Below, piece after piece: positions 1-7,033 of a stretch of 16,530 bases of DNA. The stretch's first letter is position 1; each line of letters begins with the position of its first letter. The notes under the pieces are model-generated. The model did not search any database and was not told where the DNA came from. It saw only the letters and a program-made list of their open reading frames with translations. Made by a program: the position numbers and the translations under genes. The DNA comes from CAZERT01 sp964630015 (GTDB taxonomy: Bacteria > Patescibacteriota > Microgenomatia > UBA10105 > UBA927), in assembly GCA_964630015.1 (NCBI GenBank), contig CAZVTJ010000017.1, positions 1-16,530 of the forward strand, given 5' to 3'.

Positions 1-2
1 TC

Positions 3-482
3 CCCCACCTTCTCCTTTCCCCAAAAACCGATTATTATAACCAATCCATACCCGGCATGATTGCTCGGTTAGTTTCCGATCCCAGTTTGGCACAATCCCT
101 CACGAGGCTGTATACTGTCGTTCTCATTTCCCCGCTTCTTATCTTTTCCGATCTTCGCGAAGAAAAATATACCCTTGGCGTTATCCTTTCGATCGTTTCA
201 TCACTGCTGATCAATACCTTTACCTGGCAACACCACTTTATCCTTATACTTCCTGCCTTTTTCATTCTCCTTTCCCCGAAATTTACATCGGGAAACCCGT
301 ATTACCGGACACTCGTTGGTCTGTCGTATGTCCTGATTGCAGCAAATATCACCGCTCCGCACGTAATCTGGAAACCGCTATGGTCGCATCTGACGTTTGG
401 AGGTATGATCCTGTGGGGACTGCTTGTGTACCGGATCGTAATGTTTACGCCGGCTGGGAAAAAACACATCGGGAAAATATGA
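3..482 (+). CDS. GT87/DUF2029-like membrane mannosyltransferase, C-terminal fragment
   Basis: The reading frame is open from the window edge, so the 5' end is missing and only about 159 C-terminal residues are visible. Just inside the fragment is NQSIPGMIARL, which matches the NQS-x-x-G-x-x-x-R signature of GT87 (DUF2029, PimE-like) polyprenyl-phosphate-sugar-dependent glycosyltransferases. Several hydrophobic segments follow: VVLISPLLIF, a stretch ending in HHFILILPAFFILL, and LTFGGMILWGLLVYRIVMF. A short basic tail (AGKKHIGKI) ends the protein. The family sits in the cytoplasmic membrane and uses a polyprenyl-phosphate sugar to glycosylate an outward-facing acceptor; donor and acceptor cannot be read here. 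The stop TGA overlaps the dtd start in an ATGA, so the two genes are translationally coupled. It belongs with the other membrane glycosyltransferases downstream. The family call rests mainly on the NQS motif and the hydrophobic pattern. Confidence 0.72.
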   Translation, partial: PHLLLSPKTDYYNQSIPGMIARLVSDPSLAQSLTRLYTVVLISPLLIFSDLREEKYTLGVILSIVSSLLINTFTWQHHFILILPAFFILLSPKFTSGNPYYRTLVGLSYVLIAANITAPHVIWKPLWSHLTFGGMILWGLLVYRIVMFTPAGKKHIGKI

Positions 483-913
483 AAATCGTCGTTCAACGGG
501 TTCTACATGCGTCCGTATCCGTCAACAATATCCACGCTGCCTCTATAGACCGCGGGTATCTTTTGTATGTGTGTGTCGAAAAAACGGATACGGAAAAAAC
601 CGCCAAAAAAGCCGCGGAAAAAATTATCCATCTCCGGATTATGCCCGACGACAGCCACCCCATCAATGCATCCATACAAACAACCGGAGGGGAAATCCTG
701 GTTATCTCCCAATTTACCCTTTGTGCGGATACATCCGGGCGGCGGCCAAGTTTCCTTACCGCTGCACCCCCGGAAACCGCTTCGGCACTCCTTACGCTTT
801 TCGTTTCCGAACTTGCCGCAAACGGTATTTCCTGCAAAACAGGAGAGTTTGGACAGCATATGGCAGTATCTTCCGTAAACGACGGTCCGGTAACCATCAT
901 CCTTGATATGTAG
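479..913 (+). CDS. dtd: D-aminoacyl-tRNA deacylase
   Basis: The 144-residue product matches the usual DTD length of about 145. DTD hydrolyses the ester bond of D-aminoacyl-tRNAs, and of mischarged glycyl-tRNA-Ala, to protect translation fidelity in the cytoplasm. Both signature motifs are present: SQFTL at residues 77-81, followed by ADTSGRRPSF, and NDGPVT at 134-139, which holds the Gly-cisPro pair that gives chiral selectivity. The N-terminus MKIVVQRVLHASVSV is typical of the family. The start at 479 was chosen over an in-frame ATG at 380 because it gives the canonical N-terminus and forms an ATGA overlap with the preceding glycosyltransferase stop. No Shine-Dalgarno site is visible, so expression probably relies on coupling. 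Identity is secure. Confidence 0.96.
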   Translation: MKIVVQRVLHASVSVNNIHAASIDRGYLLYVCVEKTDTEKTAKKAAEKIIHLRIMPDDSHPINASIQTTGGEILVISQFTLCADTSGRRPSFLTAAPPETASALLTLFVSELAANGISCKTGEFGQHMAVSSVNDGPVTIILDM

Positions 914-938
914 CGTTCCATTTGCCGAAGTGCTGCTG

Positions 939-944
939 TACAAT
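939..944 (+). promoter_or_regulatory. -10 box of a probable leaderless tatD promoter
   Basis: TACAAT lies 8 nt before the tatD ATG, in the 39-nt gap after dtd. A transcript starting 6-7 nt downstream of this box would begin at or within 1-2 nt of the start codon. No Shine-Dalgarno sequence and no convincing -35 hexamer are visible. The same arrangement recurs at five other genes here, which supports a real signal. Confidence 0.5.
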
Positions 945-952
945 GAAGCCTC

Positions 953-1741
953 ATGTTTATCGATACCCATTGCCATCTTACCGATGCCCGGTTTGATCCG
1001 GACCGGGATACCATCATAGCAAACGCAAAGAAGGCGGGTATCAAACGCATCATCGTTCCCGGAGCCGGATTTGCATCATCGACGGATGCGCTGGGTCTTG
1101 CACAGTCGCGTCCGGATGTAGTGTCCCCCGCATGTGGCATCCACCCCTATGAGGCAGCCCGAAATGGTTCCGTTGAGCAGTTTCTTGCATCCCTTCATCC
1201 AAAACAGATTGTCGCAGTTGGGGAATGCGGACTGGATTATCATCTCTATAAGGGATTTGACGTGCTGGGGAAAAAAGATGACCAGAAACAGGCATTCTAT
1301 CTGCACTGCCAATTTGCCCTGAAGCACAATCTTCCGGTCATCATACATTGCAGGGATGCATTTCCCGATCTTTTTGACGTTCTTGACGCACTGCCCTCAC
1401 TACCGCGCGGTGTTATCCACTGTTTTTCGGGGACTCGGGAAGACGGGGAAAAAGCGCTTACCCGCGGTTTGTATATCGGCATTGACGGAAATATTACCTA
1501 TGGAAATAAGCTCCGGGAAATCATCAAAACACTTCCAGTATCAAGGATTCTTCTGGAAACGGACTCGCCGTATCTGCCTCCCGTTCCCCATCGCGGAAAA
1601 CGGAATGAACCAAAATACATCCGATTGATTGCCGGTTCCGTTTCCGGACTGTTCGGGCTTCCCAAAAAAACCATAGAACAGGAAACGACAAAAAACGCAC
1701 TCGCATTATTTTTCCCAAATCGGCCCGAAATGATACAATAG
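953..1741 (+). CDS. tatD: TatD-family metal-dependent hydrolase (deoxyribonuclease)
   Basis: The 262-residue length is typical of TatD amidohydrolase-fold enzymes, which act as Mg-dependent 3'-5' exonucleases or DNases in DNA repair and quality control. The metal-binding residues fall in the expected order: DTHCHL (H6, H8), GECGLDYH (E91), IIHCRDA (H132), HCFSG (H156) and ETDSPYLPP (D204). The C-terminal PHRGKRNEP motif is also standard. The ATG at 953 begins directly at the canonical MFIDTHCHL N-terminus. The gene has its own -10-like box 8 nt upstream and no Shine-Dalgarno site. Its last codons carry the extended -10 of the next gene. In many genomes tatD lies beside rRNA methyltransferase or tRNA-synthetase genes; here it sits between dtd and glycosyltransferases. 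Substrate specificity within the TatD family cannot be read from sequence. Confidence 0.94.
   Translation: MFIDTHCHLTDARFDPDRDTIIANAKKAGIKRIIVPGAGFASSTDALGLAQSRPDVVSPACGIHPYEAARNGSVEQFLASLHPKQIVAVGECGLDYHLYKGFDVLGKKDDQKQAFYLHCQFALKHNLPVIIHCRDAFPDLFDVLDALPSLPRGVIHCFSGTREDGEKALTRGLYIGIDGNITYGNKLREIIKTLPVSRILLETDSPYLPPVPHRGKRNEPKYIRLIAGSVSGLFGLPKKTIEQETTKNALALFFPNRPEMIQ
1731..1739 (+). promoter_or_regulatory. Extended -10 promoter of the GT2 gene (leaderless)
   Basis: TGATACAAT is a TGN plus -10 element (TG at 1731-1732, TACAAT at 1734-1739) lying inside the last codons of tatD. The ATG at 1745 begins 5 nt after it, so the expected transcription start coincides with the start codon. There is no Shine-Dalgarno site. 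The identical nonamer occurs before tsaD. Confidence 0.55.
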
Positions 1742-1744
1742 ACG

Positions 1745-3232
1745 ATGTTTATGCGCCAGTTTTTCCTTTTGCACGAGCAGTGGTTCCAGCGGTTTTTTGA
1801 AATCATTATTCCCTTATCCTCATGGCTTCTTATTACCATGCCGCTCTGGCTTTCTACTTGGCACCCTGCTCTTGTCGCATACTTCATTATTACCTTTGAT
1901 GTATATTGGTTCTATAAATCCTTTACGCTGGCACTATCGGCAGTCCGTTCATTCCTGACAATCCAAGCGCATATAAAAGTAAACTGGAAGGAACGGGCAC
2001 AGACGCTTCCCCAGTACCGTGATGTGTATCATGTCATTATTATTCCCGAATATAAGGAGCCTCTTCATATTCTGCGTCAGACACTCACCGACCTTTCACT
2101 CCAGGATCACCCTAAAGACAGAATCCTCGTTGTACTTGCTACGGAGAAAAAGGATGAGCATGCCTCCGAAACCGCACAGATTCTTCAAAGTGAGTTTGGA
2201 AAAACGTTTGGAGGTTTTTTTGTAACCACCCACACCCTGCGTCCCGGAGAAATTGCCGGAAAGTCATCCAATATGGCAAGCGCGGCAAAGGAAATACTTC
2301 CTGAGTTAAGGAAACGCAATATCCAGTTTGCCTTCACAACCATCACATCCTGTGATGCCGATGCCAGGATCCACCCGAAATATTTTTCCTATCTTACGCA
2401 CTCCTTCCTTACCGATCCGGATCGGGCATACCATTTTTACCAGGGGGCAATCCTGTTCTATTCCAACATTTGGCGCATCCCCCTGCCGAATAAATTTTTC
2501 AATACTTTAAGCAGTATCCAAAATCTTGCCGTCCTATCCAATCCATCACAGTTTATAAATTTTTCTACCTACTCCCTTTCCTACCAAACCGTTATCGATG
2601 TGGGATTCTGGGATCCCGATGTTATTCCGGAAGATTACCATTTGTTTTTTAAGGTGTATTTCGCAAAAGGAGCAAAAGTTGCAACGAAAGGCATATTCCT
2701 TCCGATACTCATGGACGCGGCAGAAAGCCACGGGTTTTTCAAAACCATCGTGAACCAATATGAACAGTCAAAACGATGGGCGTGGGGAGTTTCGGATATT
2801 CCCTATGTAATCCGCAATGCCATCACCCATACGGAAATTCCATTTATGGACCGCTTCCGGAGGGTTGCACAGATTATGGAACATCATATCCTCTGGCCAT
2901 CAAACTGGTTTATTCTGACACTGGGAAGCACTCTGCCCCCACTTGTGAATCCTGCATTCGGAAGGACAATGCTGGGCCATAATCTTGCGCGCATATCCTC
3001 AGGGATCCTGACGTTGTCGGCCGTATTTCTAATTATCGTCTTTCTTATCGACGCACGGATGAAACCGCCGAAACCTTCCCAATACGCCGCCTGGAAATTA
3101 CCGTTCCTTTACCTGCAATGGTTTACGCTTCCCATTATTTCCTTTTTCCTGTCTGCACTTCCGGGGCTTGATGCCCATACCCGTCTAATGATCGGAAAAC
3201 GATTGGAATATCGTGTGACGGAAAAGGTATAA
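1745..3232 (+). CDS. Membrane-bound family 2 glycosyltransferase (processive type)
   Basis: This is a 495-residue integral membrane glycosyltransferase. Two N-terminal helices (about residues 20-66) precede a cytoplasmic GT-A domain. The active-site motifs are in the order known for cellulose-synthase-like GT2 enzymes: IIPEYKEP near 99-106, GKSSNMASA at 172-180, the metal-binding SCDADAR (D204, D206), the catalytic-base pair PEDYHLF (E296, D297) and QSKRWAW (QxxRW, 341-345). Further helices follow at about 384-400, 418-440 and 453-474. The QxxRW motif points to polymer synthesis or to a transfer that needs acceptor-chain binding, but the sugar is unknown. The first ATG (1745) is preferred over one at 1751 because of its distance from the -10 box. 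It opens the envelope-glycan block and is followed 37 bp later by a GT-C enzyme. PilZ or other c-di-GMP control is not evident. Confidence 0.88.
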   Translation: MFMRQFFLLHEQWFQRFFEIIIPLSSWLLITMPLWLSTWHPALVAYFIITFDVYWFYKSFTLALSAVRSFLTIQAHIKVNWKERAQTLPQYRDVYHVIIIPEYKEPLHILRQTLTDLSLQDHPKDRILVVLATEKKDEHASETAQILQSEFGKTFGGFFVTTHTLRPGEIAGKSSNMASAAKEILPELRKRNIQFAFTTITSCDADARIHPKYFSYLTHSFLTDPDRAYHFYQGAILFYSNIWRIPLPNKFFNTLSSIQNLAVLSNPSQFINFSTYSLSYQTVIDVGFWDPDVIPEDYHLFFKVYFAKGAKVATKGIFLPILMDAAESHGFFKTIVNQYEQSKRWAWGVSDIPYVIRNAITHTEIPFMDRFRRVAQIMEHHILWPSNWFILTLGSTLPPLVNPAFGRTMLGHNLARISSGILTLSAVFLIIVFLIDARMKPPKPSQYAAWKLPFLYLQWFTLPIISFFLSALPGLDAHTRLMIGKRLEYRVTEKV

Positions 3233-3233
3233 T
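3228..3233 (+). promoter_or_regulatory. Perfect TATAAT -10 before the GT39-like gene
   Basis: TATAAT overlaps the GT2 stop codon (TAA at 3230-3232). A TTGGAA 19 bp upstream could be a poor -35. A start near 3240 would give a leader of about 30 nt containing AGGAG at 3259-3263, 6 nt before the ATG. So this promoter would yield a leadered transcript, unlike most others in the window. Confidence 0.35.
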
Positions 3234-3269
3234 GGAACCATAACGGGTTTTTGGCAAAAGGAGACCAAT

Positions 3270-4622
3270 ATGTCTGGCTTCATATCATTTCTTTTGACCT
3301 CTACACCAATGTGGTATCTTGTCCAGCCATTGTGGAGGGATGAAGCATTTTCCGTACTTTTTTCCGCAAAACCACTCTCGGATATTATTGCACAATCTTC
3401 CATCGAACCCCCGGTATATTATTTTCTTCTGAAGCTTTGGACCGCACTGTTTGGCACGGGAGAAATTGCCGTCAGACTCCTGTCGACACTCGGTCTTCTT
3501 CTTGCCACATATGTTGTTATCCTCTGGGCGGAACGTGAATTTAAGTCACATTGGCTTTCCTGGGTAACACCGCTTCTGTTTTTCTTTAATCCGATGATCC
3601 TCTATTACGGTTTTGAAGTCAGGGCATACGGATGGTACATTCTTTTCTCGGTACTTGCTATGAGTGCATATCTGAAAAAAAACTGGAGACTCTTTATCCT
3701 TTCTTCGATTTTCGGATTCTATACCCATTTGTATATGGTGTTTGTAATCGGCGTATCTGCTCTCCACTACGCTCTTACCCACATCCATATGGATACAAAA
3801 CCGACCCTTAAAAAAATCATTTGGGACCCGATGGTCCGGTCGCTTATTCTCATCGGTGTCGCATCAATCCCATGGGTTATCCGTATTTTCCAAATCATGC
3901 CTAAATTTAAGGAGTCCTGGTATTTCCCTGTGGACTGGCATCTCATCAAATCCGTTTTGGGGAATATGTTTCTGGGGTATGAAGGAACACCGTGGTATTT
4001 CTGGAAATATACCGCATACCTGTCCCTTGCACTTCTTGGCGTCTTTTTTCTTGCATGGAAAAATAAAGACACGAAATATCAAACAGGGTATTTCCTGCTT
4101 ATGGTTTTTGTGCCGCTGCTTACGATCCTGTCCATTTCCATTGGTATAAAACCGTTATTCGTAAACAGATATCTTATTCCCGTTACGGTTGCTGAAATCC
4201 TTCTTATTCCCTATGCGCTCCTGACCCTTAAACCGCAGTCACTGCAGGTTCCATCCGTGCTTTTTTTGGGATTTGGGATACTGATATTTTCCCTCTGGTT
4301 TCCGGGCCAGCATAAAAAAGCCGATTACCGGACACCGATGAAGGAAATTTCGCTCCTGATGAAAGCGGATGATCTTATTTATGTCGATGATCCGATCATC
4401 TATCCCGAGGCACTCTATTACGCGCAGGATAAAAAAAGACTGTACCTGTATGCCCCAAGCGGTATCCAGTTTCCATGGTATATCGGTGATGCAATATTTG
4501 CTCCACAAAAAGCAACGGCAGCCATTCCACTCTATCCGCAAAAAGCGTATGTATTATCAAAAGACGGAACCTATTCGATACTGTATTCGGTCGATGCAAA
4601 TACCGTGCCCTCATCACCGTAA
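3270..4622 (+). CDS. GT39/ArnT-like GT-C family glycosyltransferase
   Basis: This 450-residue polytopic membrane protein has roughly ten hydrophobic segments. Near the N-terminus is LWRDEAFSV, whose D24-E25 pair is the acidic catalytic motif in the first external loop of GT39 (PMT/ArnT-type) enzymes. It is followed by EPPVYYFLLKLW (47-58), the usual proline-rich segment, and FEVRAYGW (115-122), the E-x-R-x-Y motif of this superfamily. Such enzymes take a sugar from a polyprenyl-phosphate donor on the outer face of the membrane and add it to a protein or glycan. The soluble C-terminal tail (after about 350) resembles the extracytoplasmic domain seen in many members. AGGAG 6 nt upstream supports the start. 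A 12-bp gap separates it from the next gene, so they are probably co-transcribed. The acceptor is unknown. Confidence 0.82.
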   Translation: MSGFISFLLTSTPMWYLVQPLWRDEAFSVLFSAKPLSDIIAQSSIEPPVYYFLLKLWTALFGTGEIAVRLLSTLGLLLATYVVILWAEREFKSHWLSWVTPLLFFFNPMILYYGFEVRAYGWYILFSVLAMSAYLKKNWRLFILSSIFGFYTHLYMVFVIGVSALHYALTHIHMDTKPTLKKIIWDPMVRSLILIGVASIPWVIRIFQIMPKFKESWYFPVDWHLIKSVLGNMFLGYEGTPWYFWKYTAYLSLALLGVFFLAWKNKDTKYQTGYFLLMVFVPLLTILSISIGIKPLFVNRYLIPVTVAEILLIPYALLTLKPQSLQVPSVLFLGFGILIFSLWFPGQHKKADYRTPMKEISLLMKADDLIYVDDPIIYPEALYYAQDKKRLYLYAPSGIQFPWYIGDAIFAPQKATAAIPLYPQKAYVLSKDGTYSILYSVDANTVPSSP

Positions 4623-4634
4623 TCCGTACTACTC

Positions 4635-5030
4635 ATGGACAGTACATCCAAAGCAAAATATATCAAACCCGGCACCAAATCGTATTACCTACGGATTCTG
4701 TATAACAACAGGATTGTCATGATCGATACGGTGATCGTTTTGTTCGTATATTGTCTTTCCCTGCTCCTTATTATCCTCGCATTTTCCAAACTCCCGCCAC
4801 TCGTGCCGCTCTGGTATTCAAAACCCTGGGGACCGGATAGACTGGCACACCCGTTATGGCTTTTTCTTTTCCCTATTTCCAGTATACTTTGGTATTGTAT
4901 TGACGTGCTTCTTTCAATATTCGTTACCAGGGAATATCTGGTATTCTCACAGCTTCTTCTTACCAGCTCCGTGATCGTCAGTATGGTCTCATTTTTTTCC
5001 GTTATAAAAATTATTGCCATCATGCTCTGA
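4635..5030 (+). CDS. Small three-helix membrane protein, function unknown
   Basis: The 131-residue product has a basic, hydrophilic N-terminus and three predicted helices at about 30-50, 73-96 and 105-130. Between the first two lies LPPLVPLWYSKPWG (53-66), an extracytoplasmic loop rich in Pro, Trp and Gly that looks conserved in type. The LP-x-x-VPL-W-x-x-x-x-G pattern is faintly like DUF1648 proteins, but I cannot confirm membership. It sits 12 bp after the GT39-like gene and 6 bp before the WecA-like gene, which suggests a partner role in the lipid-linked glycan pathway. No Shine-Dalgarno site is seen. An internal ATG at 4719 would remove the cytoplasmic tail and leave the helices intact, so the exact start is uncertain. 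Confidence 0.7.
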   Translation: MDSTSKAKYIKPGTKSYYLRILYNNRIVMIDTVIVLFVYCLSLLLIILAFSKLPPLVPLWYSKPWGPDRLAHPLWLFLFPISSILWYCIDVLLSIFVTREYLVFSQLLLTSSVIVSMVSFFSVIKIIAIML

Positions 5031-5036
5031 TCCGCC

Positions 5037-6125
5037 ATGAATAACACACTCGTCATTGCATTTTGTATTGCTACCGCCGGAACATATATTGCCGTACCGC
5101 TTGTAATCGAAATTGCACGGAAATTCGGCCTTATCGATGATCCCGCAACCCGGTATCACCCGGCACATACCCATACGGGGCGTATTCCGCGTGCCGGGGG
5201 ATTGGCGATTTTCATCGGGGTACTTATCGCATGCGTGTATGCCCTTCCGTTTTCCAAATTATTTTTTTGTGCATTTCTTTCCTGTTTACTCCTTGTGGTC
5301 GTCGGACTTCTGGATGATAAAAAAGATATTCCGCCGCTTATCCGGCTCGGAACCAATGCACTAGCTGCTCTTCTGGTTATCGCGGGAGGTGCCGGAATTC
5401 CCTATGTGACAAATCCCTTAACCGGCGGTGTCATCCATCTGGATACGGTACGGCTTTCACTCCCGTTCTTGGCCGACCACACGATTCTTCTCTGGGCGGA
5501 TATCGTTGCGTTTCTCTGGATCATGTGGACGATGAATATCATCGGGTGGTCTGCGGGAGTTGATGGACAAATGCCGGGTTTTGTTTCCATCAGTGCGCTG
5601 ATTTTGGGGATTTTATCCATGCGCTTTAGTTCGACGGATCCATCCCAGCTTCCCGTTACGATATTTGCATTCATTACGGCCGGAGCGTTTGCCGGTTTTA
5701 TCCCCTGGAATTTTTATCCGCAAAAAATCATGCCCGGATACGGCGGAAAAACGCTTGCCGGATTTCTTCTGGCACTGCTGGGAATCCTTTCCTATGGCAA
5801 GTTCGGTACGGCGCTTCTGGTTCTTGGAGTACCCATGATGGATGCTGTCTGGATATTAGCCCAAAGAATTATAAAAAAAACATCACCGGTACGGGCGGAC
5901 CGCAACCACCTTCATCATGCGCTTCTTAATCTTGGCTGGGGGCGCAGAAGAATTGCCTTGTTTTACTGGGGTGTGTCGGCTATACTGGGTGCGGTTGCGC
6001 TAAGCGTCAATAGTACCCAAAAATTGTTTGCGATGCTTGTCGTTGCCATTACCATCGGAGGATTTTTCCTATGGGTACGATTCTTCTCGCAATTCTCAAA
6101 GCAGCACGGCCAAGACAATGGTTAA
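5037..6125 (+). CDS. WecA/MraY-like polyprenyl-phosphate sugar-1-phosphate transferase, divergent active site
   Basis: This 362-residue multispanning protein is recognisable as a member of the WecA/TagO/MraY superfamily, which moves a sugar-1-phosphate from a UDP-sugar to a polyprenyl phosphate. Family landmarks are GLIDDPATRYH (31-41), GRIPRAGGLAIF (48-59), LLDDKKD (D93, D94), a loop ending VDGQMPG (175-181), GVPMMDAVW (264-272) and RADRNHLHHALL with the histidine motif at 291-294. Several usually invariant positions differ: the N-x-x-N-x-x-D-G-x-D-G block reads NIIGWSAGVDG (167-177), with Gly and Ala where Asn and Asp are expected, and the MGD-T/V-GS metal loop reads MPGYGGKTLAG (232-242), lacking that Asp. 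It is co-directional and overlaps the next gene by 55 bp. Activity could be altered, or this may be a lineage-specific subfamily; no gene symbol is assigned for that reason. Confidence 0.85.
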   Translation: MNNTLVIAFCIATAGTYIAVPLVIEIARKFGLIDDPATRYHPAHTHTGRIPRAGGLAIFIGVLIACVYALPFSKLFFCAFLSCLLLVVVGLLDDKKDIPPLIRLGTNALAALLVIAGGAGIPYVTNPLTGGVIHLDTVRLSLPFLADHTILLWADIVAFLWIMWTMNIIGWSAGVDGQMPGFVSISALILGILSMRFSSTDPSQLPVTIFAFITAGAFAGFIPWNFYPQKIMPGYGGKTLAGFLLALLGILSYGKFGTALLVLGVPMMDAVWILAQRIIKKTSPVRADRNHLHHALLNLGWGRRRIALFYWGVSAILGAVALSVNSTQKLFAMLVVAITIGGFFLWVRFFSQFSKQHGQDNG

Positions 6126-7009
6126 AAAACCTTGCGGTATTTACAACCATGCTCTTTTCCGGGCATGCATTCGAACCGGAGGTTTTTTCCCTCTCCCTTC
6201 TGGCATTTGTCGTCTTTTGCCTCCTTGCCTCGTCGGGCTACATTCTCAACGATGTTCTTGATGCACCAAAGGACAGAAAACATCCGTTTAAGAAATTCCG
6301 TCCCGTAGCCAGCGGTGCGCTCCCTGTTTGGATTGCCCTAACGGTTTCGTTTCTTTGTTTGATAGCAGGACTGTATCTCGCATTTAACATTAATAATGTT
6401 TTCTTTTTAACCGCTGCATCATTTGTACTTTTGCAATACCTATACTCGCTGGTATTCAAGCGCGTCAGTGTGATCGATATTCTTGCCATAACAACGGCCT
6501 ATTTTGTCCGGGTCTACGCCGGTGAGGCTGCAACGGGATACCACATTTCCATATGGCTATCCCTTACTGCATTGTCGCTTGCCCTCTTTCTTGCAACGGG
6601 AAAACGGAGGTCGGAACTGACGCTTCTTTCGCATTTTCAGGGTGTTGTTCCGTCGGACACGAGAAACAGCCTTACGCATTATTCGGAAAAACTCCTTGAT
6701 GCCTATACTGCCATGTTTGCCAATTCCACATTCATTTCCTATGCATTCTATACATTTTTGGAAAAACCAAAATCCGTCGGATTTTTCTTTATCGGGTATG
6801 ACCAGTTTGTTTCCGAATTTCCTGACAGGAAATGGCTCATGATAACCATTCCGTTTGTGCTGTATGGCATCATGCGGTACATGCAGCTTATCTATGAAGG
6901 ACAAGGGGAATCACCGGAAAAAATCCTAACATCGGATAAACCGCTTTTGTCCACCGTCATTCTTTGGGGAATAACCGTATTTCTTATCATGTACGGAATC
7001 GGTGGATAA
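6071..7009 (+). CDS. UbiA-family decaprenyl-phosphate phosphoribosyltransferase-like protein
   Basis: This 312-residue, roughly nine-helix UbiA prenyltransferase-fold protein begins with ARPRQWLKNLAVF. The first Asp-rich motif is NDVLDAPKDRKHPFKKFRP (60-78), continuing into VASG. This N-D-x-x-D-x-x-x-D-R-x-H-P-x-K-x-x-R-P form is typical of DPPR synthases (mycobacterial Rv3806c type) rather than quinone UbiA enzymes. The second motif, YSLVFKRVSVIDILAI with D136 and R147, is also present. In the known pathway the enzyme joins PRPP to decaprenyl phosphate, giving the precursor of decaprenyl-phosphoryl arabinose or ribose. GGAGG at 6057-6061, 9 nt before the ATG, supports the start, although it lies inside the preceding gene (55-bp overlap). 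No DprE1/DprE2 epimerase genes occur in the window. It would supply a pentose lipid donor for the GT-C enzymes upstream. Confidence 0.85.
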   Translation: MGTILLAILKAARPRQWLKNLAVFTTMLFSGHAFEPEVFSLSLLAFVVFCLLASSGYILNDVLDAPKDRKHPFKKFRPVASGALPVWIALTVSFLCLIAGLYLAFNINNVFFLTAASFVLLQYLYSLVFKRVSVIDILAITTAYFVRVYAGEAATGYHISIWLSLTALSLALFLATGKRRSELTLLSHFQGVVPSDTRNSLTHYSEKLLDAYTAMFANSTFISYAFYTFLEKPKSVGFFFIGYDQFVSEFPDRKWLMITIPFVLYGIMRYMQLIYEGQGESPEKILTSDKPLLSTVILWGITVFLIMYGIGG

Positions 7010-7033
7010 CACCGAAACCCATAATGGGAAAAA

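Noticed and set aside
493..1140. Minus-strand ORF of 215 codons across dtd and tatD
   Set aside because: Both genes on the other strand are secure families; this frame shows no motif.
7010..7033. Bidirectional terminator between the UbiA and PEGA genes
   Set aside because: Only a 3-bp CCC/GGG pairing around ATAAT is seen, too weak to call.
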